Notes: generated by a model not told the origin, from the letters alone. 64,000 bases of DNA from Phialocephala subalpina (GCA_900073065.1 FJOG01000076.1:51027-115026), one strand, 5' to 3'; shown: positions 47,573-60,993, counted from the stretch's first letter. Numbers and translations are program-made.

Positions 47573-48002
47573 ATGGACAAGTCTTCCGATTCGAAGCCCG
47601 CGATATCCCCCTTAATGCCTGCCGAAGTCGAATACCCTACGTACGATCTATTCCTCCACACAATTCCTCCGACTAGTGCTACATGCGATGAGGTCAGTGC
47701 TTGGTTGATGCGATAGGAGACCGGTGGCCATCCTACTGAGCCAGAGAAGGTCGGAATCATGGTTGGTGGCACGGTGGACGCGGGGAGCTTGGGAGGCGTA
47801 TCTTCTACATTCTCCTTGCCGAAAGACTGAGGTCAAGTTTCGTGCTGCTGATATCGAGAGAGCTAAGGTCTTGGAATAAGAGCAAGCGGCGAGGAATACT
47901 TTGTTGAAGGAATCGGAGGGTGCTAAAGAGGCGTTACAGAAGAGCAAGAAGGCTGCCTCCAGACTTCTGATTCAGGGACAGGGAAAGCAGACAGAGGAAT
48001 GA
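47573..48002 (+). pseudogene. decayed ORF with coiled-coil end
   Basis: From ATG 47573 (MDKSSDSKPAISPLMPAEVE) the frame meets TAG at 47714-47716, continues ETGGHPTEPEKVGIMVGGTV, shifts frame near 47830, meets TAA at 47877-47879, then runs as EQAARNTLLKESEGAKEALQ to a TGA at 48000-48002. The charged Ala/Glu/Lys end looks like a coiled coil. No family is recognised. Reading it as one former gene is an inference. Confidence 0.35.
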
Positions 48003-48480
48003 TGCTAGAATGGTTACTGTCGGAGCAGGAAGATCGGACGCATAGGCTTTAGTTCTACACACAGGATTTGGATGGTTCTGGAGAGATATGCTGGATCATG
48101 GTCATGAGAATGGAGAATTGGACTACACAGTCTACTTCTCTTTCGCCGAAGATTGGCTCAGGAAGTGAATTGGCTCAGATAATTCTCTGCATTGAACATG
48201 ATCTAGAGTGCCTGGGATAATAAGTGCCCGATTCTTCGCATTTCCAAAATTGATTCCAAGAGACTCCCTAGTAAAGTTCTCAGCCAGTTGGGACATTGAA
48301 GATATCATAGAGCCACCTCGATCAGTATCAACTCAACTAGCGCGAGTTCGTCTACTTCTTCAGACCGCAGCCTTCCATCTCAACGCCAGCACAACTCTGA
48401 ATAGCAAAGCAACAGTTGGCAGCGAACTTCCCATCTTGACAATATCAGAACTCTTGACAACGAAGGCTCCAACGACAACA
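48003..48480. other. intergenic
   Basis: Spacer between the decayed ORF and the small gene at 48481. Nothing is seen. Confidence 0.25.
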
Positions 48481-48922
48481 ATGGCTTCTCTCTCTGCTCT
48501 CCTCCCTGCCCTCGACCCCAACTTCACCCACCTCAAGGATGAGGAGATCGATGCTGCGCACGGACAATGGCTCAACGAGTTCCCCTCCTCTACCCCTTGG
48601 CACGCGGTCCATTTGTGGTTTGTGACTTGGTTCGGCAACGGGGATAATCTTAAGTACTTTGTTGGTGTCCAGGAGTGGGTTGGTACGTACTCTCTCTTGG
48701 AACCATTTTCTCCAATTTCAGCACTCCAATCTAGCGTTTTGAATGTCCCAAGAATTCTGGGACAATGGAAAATATCATATCGGATCAAGCAATGCTAATG
48801 TCTTCAAATGTATAGCTCGCCTCCACTTCGACGGCCCCTGCCTTAATGACCTAACCATCTTCGTCTGCCTTGCTACTTTCCTCACCCTTTTGCGCCTCAT
48901 TAATAGCGGCCCCGTCTCTTAG
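48481..48922 (+). CDS. small hypothetical protein at the edge of the AT island
   Basis: Exon 48481-48682, intron 48683-48815 (133 bp), exon 48816-48922; 102 residues: MASLSALLPALDPNFTHLKD, WLNEFPSSTPWHAVHLWFVT, then CLNDLTIFVCLATFLTLLRL and a stop. The final stop TAG lies close to the onset of extreme AT content, and the frame stays open for about 24 codons after it, so the gene may be truncated by RIP leaking from the repeat. No domain is known. Confidence 0.4.
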
Positions 48923-49287
48923 ATAAATCGGCATATCTACTACTTTGGGCGATATAAAACTCGTTGCTGCTTTCGCCCATCTCGTTGCGCGATTTAAGTG
49001 AGCAAATACTTAGCTCGGGTAATACTTTTTATTTATGCTCATTTATTACTAATTATTATCCTTATTTATTTTATTTACTTTACTTATTTTACTCGGCTCG
49101 ATTAATTTATTTTATATATTATTATTATAAATTATTCTTAGGTTTATAAAATCAAAATTAATTTTTATAATAATAATATTTATTTTAAACAAAATATTAA
49201 AAAGAGTTTATTCTTGGATTTCTTTTTATTTCTTTAAAAATTATATTATTTTTTAAACTTTTATTTATTTTATTTAAATTTTTTTTA

Positions 49288-49367
49288 AATATTATTTCTT
49301 TTTAATATTATTTCTTTTTAATATTATTTCTTTTTAATATTATTTCTTTTTAATATTATTTCTTTTT
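49288..49367. repeat. 16-bp AT tandem repeat, five units
   Basis: Unit AATATTATTTCTTTTT in five perfect copies inside the AT island. Confidence 0.9.
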
Positions 49368-51202
49368 AAATTATAAATTAAAAATATATTATTATTTAAT
49401 ATAATATAAAATAAAAATAATTTTATTCTTAAGAATATTCTTTATATTATAAGATTTTACCTTTGATTTTATAAATACTTTTGAGTTTTTAATAAAATAA
49501 TATTTTTATCTTTCGAATAAAAAATATAAAAAATCAAAGGAATCGATTTCTTGGAAATTCACTTTTAAATTAATCTTAAAATATAAAGAATACTCGAACG
49601 TATTATTATTAACTTATAACTATTAATTATAATCGTTATTATAATTATTATTAATAATTAAAAGCTAATAATAATACTAAATAATATAATTAAATATTTT
49701 TATAAATTTTTTATTATTATAAGTTTTTATTATTAATAATTTATCGTAAGGCTTATAATATATATATAATTAGAAAGAATAAAAGAAAATATAATAAATA
49801 AAAAGAATCGAATTAATAGAACTTTAAAACCCAAAATATAATTATTAGAATAATTAAGAATAATATGGAGGGGTAAACCTCTTGGAGTTAATTCTAGTGT
49901 CTGCGAACCACGTAGAAAGCTGCCTAAAGAACTAAGAATACAAGATGCCAAATCTCCTAATATATCCAAGACCGAGTCACGTGTAGCACTAGGCCCGATC
50001 CGGAAGAACAACACCAGCACTAGCACTAGCAACCAAATCACCCCGCCACAATAATTAAGAAACTTTAGAAACTTTTTAATTAATTTGTTTTCTCGAAGGG
50101 TTTTATTCCTTTTGATTTTCTTAATTCTGCGAAGCTTTTTATTTTAAGGAGAAAATTAAAATGAATTATTTAAAAGTTTTTTAATAGAAAATAATTACGA
50201 ATTTAATATTTTTTCTTAATTATATTAATTAAAATACTTTTTACGAGATAATAATACTAATAAACTTATATATATATAAATTATTACGAATCCAAAATCC
50301 TTGGTATAAAGTAGACTATTTTAAAGGAGGTTTTATTAAGACCAAATTAAATTAAAGAAAGAAAATCAAAGTTATACCTCGAGGAGGAATTATATCCCCC
50401 GGTTCTGCCGGGCGGTGGGCTAAGCGAGGTCACGTGAGACTTAGGCTAAGCCTAATCTGTGATATAAATTAAGTATTCCGAATTATTAATTTAATTAATA
50501 CGTATAAAACTAAGTTTTATTATTTGTAAAATCAAATTATATATAAAATTAATACTAAATATTATATAAATAAAATAAAAAATATATATTATTCACGAGA
50601 ATAAAAAATTATTTATATATCGAGAATTTTTCGAAAGTTTTCCAAAGAAGTATTAATATACTTACGAATTAATTAAAGTAATTTAAAGGATTTAATAATT
50701 TAAATATATTTAGAGAATATTATAATAAAATTAAATAAAGGGAAAAATATTAAATTAAAAGAATAAAAACTTAAAAGTAATTTTTATATAATAAATTTAA
50801 AAAAGGCTAATAAATATTAAGTTTTTAAAAGACTAAGAAAAACGATTTTACGAAATAATTATAAAAAAGTATTTAATTATATATTTTATTATAATTTAAT
50901 AACTTTTAAAAAAGTTTAATTAATATAATAAGGATCGAAAATATAAAAGGAAGATTTAAAAGAATAAAATTTATATTCGAAGAAAATTAAAGAAAAAAAA
51001 ATTTAAAAACTAAGAAATAATTATAAATAATAAATCGCATTATAAAAAAAAGATAGAAATAAATTAATAAATAAATTAAAAAAAGGATTATAATATATAC
51101 GGGTTTATAATAAAAGTAAAAATATTCCAAATAAGAAGATTATTATTATGATTTAAAAAAGGAAATTTCTTTAATTATTTTTATAATTAATAAAATATAA
51201 TT

Positions 51203-52181
51203 NNNNNNNNNNNNNNNNNNNNNNNNNNNNNNNNNNNNNNNNNNNNNNNNNNNNNNNNNNNNNNNNNNNNNNNNNNNNNNNNNNNNNNNNNNNNNNNNNN
51301 NNNNNNNNNNNNNNNNNNNNNNNNNNNNNNNNNNNNNNNNNNNNNNNNNNNNNNNNNNNNNNNNNNNNNNNNNNNNNNNNNNNNNNNNNNNNNNNNNNNN
51401 NNNNNNNNNNNNNNNNNNNNNNNNNNNNNNNNNNNNNNNNNNNNNNNNNNNNNNNNNNNNNNNNNNNNNNNNNNNNNNNNNNNNNNNNNNNNNNNNNNNN
51501 NNNNNNNNNNNNNNNNNNNNNNNNNNNNNNNNNNNNNNNNNNNNNNNNNNNNNNNNNNNNNNNNNNNNNNNNNNNNNNNNNNNNNNNNNNNNNNNNNNNN
51601 NNNNNNNNNNNNNNNNNNNNNNNNNNNNNNNNNNNNNNNNNNNNNNNNNNNNNNNNNNNNNNNNNNNNNNNNNNNNNNNNNNNNNNNNNNNNNNNNNNNN
51701 NNNNNNNNNNNNNNNNNNNNNNNNNNNNNNNNNNNNNNNNNNNNNNNNNNNNNNNNNNNNNNNNNNNNNNNNNNNNNNNNNNNNNNNNNNNNNNNNNNNN
51801 NNNNNNNNNNNNNNNNNNNNNNNNNNNNNNNNNNNNNNNNNNNNNNNNNNNNNNNNNNNNNNNNNNNNNNNNNNNNNNNNNNNNNNNNNNNNNNNNNNNN
51901 NNNNNNNNNNNNNNNNNNNNNNNNNNNNNNNNNNNNNNNNNNNNNNNNNNNNNNNNNNNNNNNNNNNNNNNNNNNNNNNNNNNNNNNNNNNNNNNNNNNN
52001 NNNNNNNNNNNNNNNNNNNNNNNNNNNNNNNNNNNNNNNNNNNNNNNNNNNNNNNNNNNNNNNNNNNNNNNNNNNNNNNNNNNNNNNNNNNNNNNNNNNN
52101 NNNNNNNNNNNNNNNNNNNNNNNNNNNNNNNNNNNNNNNNNNNNNNNNNNNNNNNNNNNNNNNNNNNNNNNNNNNNNNNNN
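51203..52181. other. assembly gap (979 N)
   Basis: Run of N inside the AT island; the true size of the missing repeat is unknown. Confidence 1.
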
Positions 52182-53032
52182 TATAATTTAAATTAAGTTT
52201 TATTATTAGTTTTATATAAGATTTTTTATATTATCTTGGAAAATAAAATAAATTTTATTTTATTAGATTTTATAAAATATTTATTTTAAATAATAATAAT
52301 TAATAATTTTAATTTCTTTTTTAAAAATTAAATAAATATTTATATTATTATTTTATATAATATTAAACCTTTTATTAAAAAAGAAATTCTTTGTTTTTAA
52401 TTTGATAAAATTTAATATATTAATTATATTAGAAATTAAATATATTTAATTATTAAAATTATTATAATTAATTATATAATAAACTTTTTTTATTTAATTT
52501 TTAAATTTATATTTATCGAAATTATTATTTAAAAAAGACAAATAAATTATAAGCAAATATAAGGCTATTATAATAAGTATTTATTCCTCGAAATAAAATC
52601 GAAGAAAAAAGAATAATATATTATATATTGGGTAATTATTTGGAATAAACAATTAAATACCTAAGAATAATTTATTAGAAGGCTTTTCTATTAAATGCTT
52701 TCAAATATGCAAGAGTATATAAGACAAATGATAATCAAATTATTCTGTTTAAGATTCTAAGCTCCATAGAGAGAATAATTATCATAGTAGGTGAGATTAC
52801 CCCAGAATTAGGACTGAAAAGCCAAACACGTGATCTCCAGTAGACACTTTCCATGGGAATATTGGAGTAAGTATCGGTGTTAGAAATCAGATAAGATTCT
52901 GCGGAACTGTGTAATGAAATCAAACGCGAATTGTTGGGAATACCGAAAGAAAACAGCCCATTTCTTTCGCCAAACCGCTACATTCCAGAGACGATTACAG
53001 CCTTCTCAAGCAAGTCCACAACACCTCCACCC

Positions 53033-56000
53033 TCACTTTAGATCTGCATTTGACATGAAATGTGATCCACCAGCACAACGGTATCCACTGAGTTGTTTAA
53101 TCCACTCAAAGCCCATAGGGCACCTCCCCATCATGGCCAGCTTCAGCTTCAACTCGGCTTCCTTTTTCCGTCGTGCTTCTTCTTCCAGCAGTCGCTTTAC
53201 GATCCGGTCTCTTTCGGCATCGCTGGCCTTGTCGCGCGCTTTGAGCAAAGACTGGTATTCTTCTTCTTGTCGTATCGCCGCTTGTTGATCGCGCTGAAGC
53301 TGCTCCCATATTGCATCGGTAACACCTGCGTCCCGCTGTGGAGTTGGGTATTTTGGTTTGTCGGTCGTGCTCAGTTCAATAGGGGGAGGGTCGTCGTTCT
53401 GTTCCTCTTCCGGCTGTGGTTGAGGGTCCGCAGTGGCTTGACTCTGAGTCGAGGTTATCGTCGTTGTGGTTGTCGGGCGCTTCAGGGTCTGCAATTGGGG
53501 TTCTAGGAGGGGTCCAGGTGGAAGGACAGGGGCAACGTTGGAATGACTCCTAGACTCTCTTTCTAGGATCATAGCAAAACACTCGGAGTGGATCAATCCC
53601 TCGCTGATGGGGAGCTGCCCGCGTTTGATGTGCTCTGTAGCCTGGATCGCTCGGTTGAAGATAGACTTGCTGAGCGTTTGCACGTCCCTGGCACTAGCCC
53701 AGTTGTCAAGCTGCGCAAGACGCTCAAAGTGAACGAGTATATTTCTCTTAAACTCTTCACTGGGAGCTTCGAGTGACGATATGTCCATGTTCACCTTTTT
53801 CGCCATCAACGTTCTCTTCTGTGTGGCCATCGTAGAGGTCAATAGCGCGAAGCACTCTCTGGGCGTTAGTCCTCTGAAGTCAATGACTTCCGGAAATCGG
53901 GAAGTAAGGCCTGGGTTAGTTGACATGAGAGTATTGATATCCTTTTCGTATCCAGCAAGTATGATGACAAGTTTTTTATGGTACTTAGTCTTTGTCGTGC
54001 AGTCGACTAACTCATCCATGGCTTCTTTGGCGAAGTGACCCTCTCCTAGACGGTAGGCTTCATCGATGAAGAGGACCTTTCCGAGAGCCTTATCGAGCAG
54101 CTGTTGGACCTTTGGACCAGTCTGTCCGACATACTGGCCCACGAGATCAGTGGCCGAAACATCAATAAGCTCAGCGGTAGCAAGAAATCCCATATCATAA
54201 AAGACTTTACCCATCTTGCGCGCCGTGGTTGTTTTACCAGTACCCGGTGGCCCGCGGAAGAGGAAGTTAAACGGTATGGTGTCTTTTACGTCCAAATCCA
54301 GGCTTTTCATCGTCCGAACTGTTTGTTGATACCTCTCAAGCAGAGCCATTATGGCTTCCTGGCCAACAGTTCCCTTGAAAAGTTCTTTGACGTTTGTCTC
54401 AGAGCGATTTGCACGATCAAAGTCCTCGTCGAAGTCTTTGGCCTCGAATTTGGTGGCATATTTTGCCAACCCTTGAGTCCGTCGAGCTTGATGGCGCGCT
54501 TTGGCGACGTTCAGCAAATTATCGATCTCTCCTGCGTTTCCAAAGTTCGGCCGGTTTCGAGCTCTGTTGAGCATATCCAAGACAACTGTTCTGGCTTGGT
54601 CAGTAATTTCGAATGATTGTTCCTTCAGCTTAAGGTCCAAAATCTGGCTGAGCTCGCCGTCATTAAAGTCATTAAATTGAAAGGCGCTTGCGAGGGGGAA
54701 TCGCCTGCTTAGACCTGGGTTGACATTTTGAAGCATTTCCTCCATTTGGTCTTTGTAGCCAAGGAGAAGAACGCAGCGATCATCGCCAGGGACGCTTTGG
54801 ACTTCGGCGACGATAGTGTCAATGACAGCGGTTTTGTAAGGGTCTGAGACCCCGCCGCCACCGTAGAGGCCGTATGCCTCGTCGATGATAAGGACCTTCC
54901 CCTCTGCTGCGGCCAGTATGCCCTTGGTTTGCTGCTCCGAATGTCCAAGAGCGCTGCCAACGAAGTCCGATGGGTTTTTGGGAACCACTTCCATCCGATT
55001 AGCAAGGGACAGAGTCAGTAAGGAGAGTTGGGACTATTTACCACCACCCTTGGAAAGCAAACCTAAATCAACCAAAACACCGGCATATAGCTTTCCCACT
55101 GTGGTCTTTCCTGTTCCTGGGTTTCCAAGAAATACGCTGTTCAAATTGTACTGGATGGGTGGCTGTTCAGCCAGTTCTCTCCTATAATTCTCGTCGATGG
55201 TATCACAAAGTGAAATGACAGCCTCCTTCACTGTTTTGAGGCCGATTAGCTTAGAAAGTTTCTTCCACGCCGCCGATCCCTTGAGTGCTTCAGAGGGTTC
55301 AGGACCAATCACATCTTCCTTGGTAAAAAAGAGATCATTTGGTTTGGGTTTACCAGGTGCAAGTGCAGCCCTTTCCTTCCTTAGACGCACCGCTTGTCGT
55401 TTGACGATAATTGCCAAGGTATTCTCGACAGCTCGAGCATTGCCAAAACCAGGCCGCCCACGGCCACGTCCGATTCTACGTGTAATAATCCTGCAATAGA
55501 GGCCTCGGAGTCCATCCTCAACCTTCATCGCCTCACCATATCTCGAGTTTATCTTGAGCTCAAGAATGCGAAGAAGCTCATCATCCGTGTAGTCAGCAAA
55601 TTTGAGATCAGTTGGGAATCGACTTGGGAGTCCGGGATTATGAGAGAAGAAACTTTCCATCTCCTTGTCATATCCCGCCAGGACAAACACAACCTTCCCA
55701 GTCAGGTTTTCGACTTCAGGTAAGAGAAAGTCAAGTACTGCTCCCCCGCCTGCACTGTTCCCCGACGTTAGCTGGTAGGCTTCGTCAATAAACACGACCC
55801 CACCGCCTTCATTCAGAACATCGTCAAGGAGTTTCTTGCACCCGGCAACACCCTTGCTTGCAAGAGCCGACCCCGTCGTCTCTTTGAACATAGTTCCAGC
55901 GATGACACCCACTGAGGTGAGGAACTTGGCATAAAGCCGAGCCACAGTGGTTTTGCCTGTCCCAGGATTCCCGAGAAGTGAGCATCCGAACCTTTCTTTG

Positions 56001-59000
56001 GAAAGGGACACCCCTTGCCGGACAGCAGTGTCAACTCTCGATTTGATGGACAGAAACTCCTGTTTCACATCCTCTAGTCCAATCATATCCATCAGCTCAT
56101 CCAGTGGCTCACTCCTGGCTAGCTCCGTTTGCTTGAGGAGCTCCCACTCTTCCTTGGCTGTCGTGGGAGGAGACCAAGGATGATTGGGATCTTTGGTTTG
56201 TGAAGGGATGTTGGACTGCTTTTGAGCCTTTCGCTTCTCCCGTTCCAGCTCTCGCTCCTTTTCAGCAGCCTTTAGCGCATCCGACCTCGTGGAGGCTTCC
56301 TTTAGTGCCGCAAGCTCAATCTTCTGTTGATTCAGCTGTCTCTTGGCCTGCTCCTCAGCTTCGGCAACTTTTCTGGCTCGTTTATGGTGTTCAATTTCGT
56401 CCTGGATATGCTGAAGTTCCGCTGCATATTGCGCCTGAACTTGCAATCGATGCTTTTCCAGCTCGAAGTCCCTCTGTACCCTGCGTTCGAGATCCTTCTG
56501 TACCTCGACGCATTTGGAACATGTTTCGTTCGCCTTACTGCATGGAAAACGAGTCTTGTGCCCCTTGTCACAAGTTCTTTCAATAACTTGTGCGCACTCC
56601 ACTCTGGTGTGATCATCGACACGATGGCATCGGCGTTTGCATTTATGGCGGCTGCATTTCAGCAGTTTTCCACTTGATTCTTATTAGTAACAAATTTAGC
56701 AGGGCGTGACAGTCGATTCCAAACACATACCAAGGTTCTGAACATCCACCATCGGGACAACAGCGATCAAAATCGTCTGGCTCCTTCAGAAGATACGTCT
56801 TCTCGGGATGCTTCTCACATCTCACGGGCAACCCATCATGAAGACATCCCTTCGTCTGAAGCGACCTGAGGAAGTTAGTCCACGTTGCACCACCCTTCTT
56901 GCTTGCCATAAATGTTTCTTCATTGCCAATCATGATGAGACCACAGCGAGCTCTCGATAGCAGGACGTTCAATCGCTCAGGCGCATCCATGAACCCAATG
57001 TCGCCTCTGTCGTTACTCCGAGTCAGGGACACAATGACGATGTCGCTCTCTTCTCCTTGGTAATTGTCTGCAGAACTTAGTCTTTTCCATTTTGAGGATA
57101 TTGGGGAACAATACCAATAGTTGAGAGTCTGAGTCGACGCTTGTTTACGTTGGCCGCCGCCTGGGTCAGGAGACCCGCTTGAAGGAGTTCAAATGAATCC
57201 AACTCGTTCAGCCATGGGTCATTGTCCTCACTCAGGTACTCTTGTAGCAAACGTAACTGTCCAAGGTAAGGCGTAAGTACGACTAACTTTTCACTTCCAT
57301 AACCCTCTGCTACAAGTTAGTACAGACTTATTTCAACGAAGAGGGGAGTGAAAGATGAAGCATCTGCCCACCACTGAAAATAGTGAGTTAGGAGGAAGGG
57401 GAAAAAAGGGAAGGGAGTGATTACGTTGGCTAAGATACCTGACCAGTCTCAGAACCATCTTCGCCTCAAACGGATTTTGCCTGCTGTTTGTTCGCTCAGG
57501 ATCGCGTCGATCAACGATGTCAGTGGACTCGATCTCAGGATTCGTGTGGTTAACAAACACGACTCGGCCCTGTACCCCACGCGGGCGCCCTCTGTCGGTT
57601 GTTCTTGGCCCGTCAACAAGGTCGGGATACATGAGTTCGCGGACAAGGATTGATACTTCTGGGTGCATTCGGTGCTGCTTGCGTAAGGTTGTGTGCTCTT
57701 GTCCCCCCAATATCAATCTTTCAAACAACGACCTGTTGAAGTCATACCCGGCTCCCTTCTCAACAGATAAGGCATAGTTATTCGCTCTTGGGCGAAGCTG
57801 CTTGTCGTCACCGATCAAGATCAGTTGCTTTACGCTCGGTGTCAATGCGGTGAGAATATGGCTCTCTAAAATCTCTCCCGCTTCCTCTACCAGGACAATG
57901 TCAGGGTTTGCCCCACGAATGAGTTTGTTGTACTTAGCAGCAGCGGTGGTAGTGCAGCCAATTACTCGCATTTTGCGCAATGTCCCAATCTTTCCCTCGC
58001 GGCGCAGGTCAATCAACTTCTCTTGAGCTGCACTGTACTTCTTGTACAATTCTTGTACCATCTCAACGCTTTCCTCAAAGAAGGACCGCGTCCACTTCTT
58101 TACAAGGCTGGTTCTGGCATTGGCTGGCATCTTCCACACCTTAGGGAAGGCTTTAGTTGCAGATTGCGCGAATATACCAGCATCATTGCCCGCTTTCCAT
58201 CGCTGGTACAAGTAGTCTTCCCCGACCTTTTTGTTTTTCTTTGAGACACGACTCCACCCGTGCATTTCCTCTGGAACGGTGAAGGCATCACAGAACTGTT
58301 GGTCGTCCTCAGAAAACTCTAGATAATCGTGAATATCTTTCCAAGAGTCCGACACAGTACCGAAGTTGACGAATGCCTTCTGCAGTTCTTCTGAAAGTTC
58401 TTCCGCCTCAGGCTCAAGGGCATTGATCATAGCCCAAGTCTCAGAACTCCGAGGGTGCTGTCGTTGGCTAAGAAGCAATGGTTCAGTCTTTGGAGTTGTC
58501 TTAGTCTTCGATCCGAGACGAACCATGCCATGGGCTTCGACGCCAAGATCAAGAAGCTCCTCCAGGAAGTCGTCGAGAGCATGATTTTTAAAGCTGATTA
58601 CCAAGATTTTCAAGTTTGTTTGGCTAAGGATTGTCTTGACGAGGAATGAGCCGAGGAATGATTTTCCAGTCCCTAATGCGCTAATCAGCATCTGAACTGA
58701 GCTATCTAATACCGGATCTAACACATAAGGTAGAATGTGCGGCGACACCTCCCGCACACCCCCAAGGAAAGAATAATATGCTTACCAGGAGGTCCTCGAA
58801 TAACGGTGACCGGCTTCGTCAGCGCATTGACAACCGAGCGCATCTGAGACTCGTCGAGTTCAACTTTTTGCCCATTGTTTCGGATCACCACACTCCCTTC
58901 GTTATTTACCCTAGCTAGGATTCCATCAGCCTTGGACTTGAGACTCGGCAATGGCTGAAAGTTTTCGTCGTGTGTCGTTGGGGAGAGAAGGTTCTGGTCC

Positions 59001-60244
59001 AACGGAAGCTCCATCATCTTCTTCAGCGATTCCAAGATAGGCTGGTAGGCAAAGACAGGTGTAGTGACGAGAGTGAAACGAAGGTCTCGAGAAGTCTTCA
59101 GGGCTACAACAGCCCTCTTGAAAGATGTATCATCAGGAAACTGAAGAAGTACCACAGGTGGGTCTCGCAAGAGGAAGTCAATATTTCGATTGACATGCGC
59201 AAAACCGTAGATGTCGTTGTCGCCTAGGAGAGCTCCAAATGATTCGTGCTTGAGATAGTTTTTGGAATCCATCAGGAATTTCTTCCTGCCAATTGTGTGC
59301 AAGCGTGTCATTTTTTCGAGTCCAGATCCGCAGTGCAGCGCGAGGCAGGGCTCATCTCCCTCCATATTGAGCCCTGTGATGGAAAGATTTCCGAGGGAAA
59401 TACCCAAACTTCGACCCTTTTTTTTACCAAGAGCAACCTGCAACCCATTTCGCAACTCACCCAACATATCCTCCCTAAGGAGACGAAACTGGTTATCGAG
59501 ATGTGTCATCGTCCGCTCCTTTTCTGGTGTTTCTTCCACGTCCTTAGATCGAAGATAATATGGTTGTTCGTTGCAGAGGAACTCGTCCGTCGTGGGATAA
59601 ATACGGATTTGCCGAAAGTCTGCGAAGTCATTATCGTGTCGTCCACCGGGACCGAAAGCTAACTTGCTGGGGTTTGCTGATGATTTGGCCTGGAGGAGCT
59701 TCTCAATTCTGTACCCATAGGAGCGAGTCTCATGGTTCGCTGCAGAGGTGATGTTCTTGACGACAGACTGCACATCCCCGAGGTAATCGAGATCATTGTC
59801 GTGGGGGATGCATAGGAGACTATATGAAAGCCATGAGAATCGCTGGAGGCTTTCTTCAGAAAGACTATTGTTCAGACAAAGTTTGACCACAGCGTTCCAG
59901 AACGTTGGTGGATGGGTGATAGCCAGAAGGAGGTCGTTAAGGAAAGATCCATCAGCAAGTGCTTTTACTCCTGGATCCGAAATGTATTCAACGAGTCTGA
60001 GGGAATGACATTGAATGAACCCAGGGGAAATGTCAACTCTAACAGAATCTCTAATGGGATCTAGTCTCGCCTTGCTTGAGAAAAGCGTTTCTACGCATCG
60101 TCTCGGGTTGACCTCGATTAGCAGCGCTTCTAGGAATAACTTTGCATCGGCAGCCCCTCGAATCGCACGAGTACCGCTGAGGAATTGATTAAGCGCCTTG
60201 GAGAGCCTTCTGGTTCGTACAGCGTCTTGATCTGCTGATGACAT
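53033..60244 (-). CDS. SF1 helicase - NFX1-type Cys segment - triple CbbX-like AAA+ fusion
   Basis: 2273 residues from exons 60244-58786, 58672-57425, 57306-57115, 57067-56731, 56672-55042 and 54987-53033 (introns 113, 118, 47, 58 and 54 bp; all phases close). Residues 1-480: unrecognised fungal N-terminus. SF1 helicase of the UPF1/ZNFX1 group: Walker A GPPGTGKS 484-491, VEEAGE 748-753, LIGDDKQLRP, RKQHRMHPE, DNYQGEESDIVIVSLTRS, ERLNVLLSRAR. Cys/His segment 1079-1130 (KCSRHKCKRRCHRVDDHT, CDKGHKTRFPCSKANETCSKC), NFX1-like. Coiled coil about 1130-1235. Three AAA+ modules of the CbbX/SpoVK kind: P-loops GNPGTGKT at 1313-1320 and 1595-1602 and GPPGTGKT at 1868-1875; Walker B FIDEAYQL, IIDEAYGL, FIDEAYRL. 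The C-terminus is Pro/Gln-rich and coiled. All catalytic motifs look intact. Likely an RNA/DNA remodeller; function unknown. Divergent from the gene at 60994. Confidence 0.9.
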
Positions 60245-60993
60245 CTTTTTTTGCTGAGGGTCTGTAATAAGTTTTCAGTCAAATGTCAATCCATGTGAAC
60301 GAAATTGAGAACAACTTTAGATTACGTGACTATCTCAAGGCTGAGGTTGAAGTATTTTATCAGTCTCAAACTTTTTGGCATGTATATACCAGTAATAGCT
60401 CTTCCAATCCCTTGTCTTGGAGCAGCGAAAGAGATGCTCTTAAAATGTTTGAAATGCAAACACAAAAAGATGTGTTAGACACTTCCAACTGCGGATATCC
60501 ATGGCGGCAGCTTGGTGTGGGCGACAAGCTTGGAGAAACACACACTCCGATGAAAGACGACAGCGATTCTAGCAGGGGGCTTTCACTTACTTCGTTACGA
60601 CCCCTTATGAAACATTCAACTTCCAGAATTAATGGCGGAGAGTGCTTTTGTGTCGGCATTTGGATGGGGCATACGAATTTTCTAACATAAGTGATAAGGC
60701 TATGTTGTGCGACCATACGTCATACAAGCTGCCAGGCTCCAACTCTTCTATCACATTCCCCCGCATTCTATAGGATGCCGACCAGAGCGACTTCCCACCA
60801 ATCCTGTCATCACATTTCCATTCCACCGTCCAAGTTTCTAGCTGTCTTTGATTTGGAACATAGCAACATTTCTTCTGGTTTTGAACAGCCAGGGCCATTT
60901 AATTCATCCATTTTCGAGGCTTCTTGTAGTCAAGTAAGGAGTTTCTGCGAAGTCAGAATCGCATATCTATAAAAGACTCAGATATCGTTTGTG
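60245..60993. promoter_or_regulatory. divergent promoter region, 0.75 kb
   Basis: Lies between the start codons of the helicase/AAA gene and the conserved fungal gene, so it must hold both promoters. No specific site is claimed; a short minus-strand open frame at 60629-60898 has no motif. Confidence 0.4.

Larger units (their letters stand above)
48923..53032. repeat. AT-rich, RIP-like island with assembly gap
   Basis: From about 48960 to 52700 the sequence is almost only A and T with TpA-rich composition and no gene, as expected for a repeat destroyed by repeat-induced point mutation. Two short normal-GC patches survive at about 49863-50046 and 50385-50465. The right flank (52700-53032) returns to normal composition without a gene. 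Confidence 0.85.

Noticed and set aside
49733..50041. 102-codon minus-strand frame in the AT island
   Set aside because: Covers a GC-normal patch running into AT-only sequence; looks like repeat remains, not a gene.
60629..60898. 89-codon minus-strand frame in the divergent promoter
   Set aside because: No homology pattern and it ends near a gene promoter; chance ORF likely.
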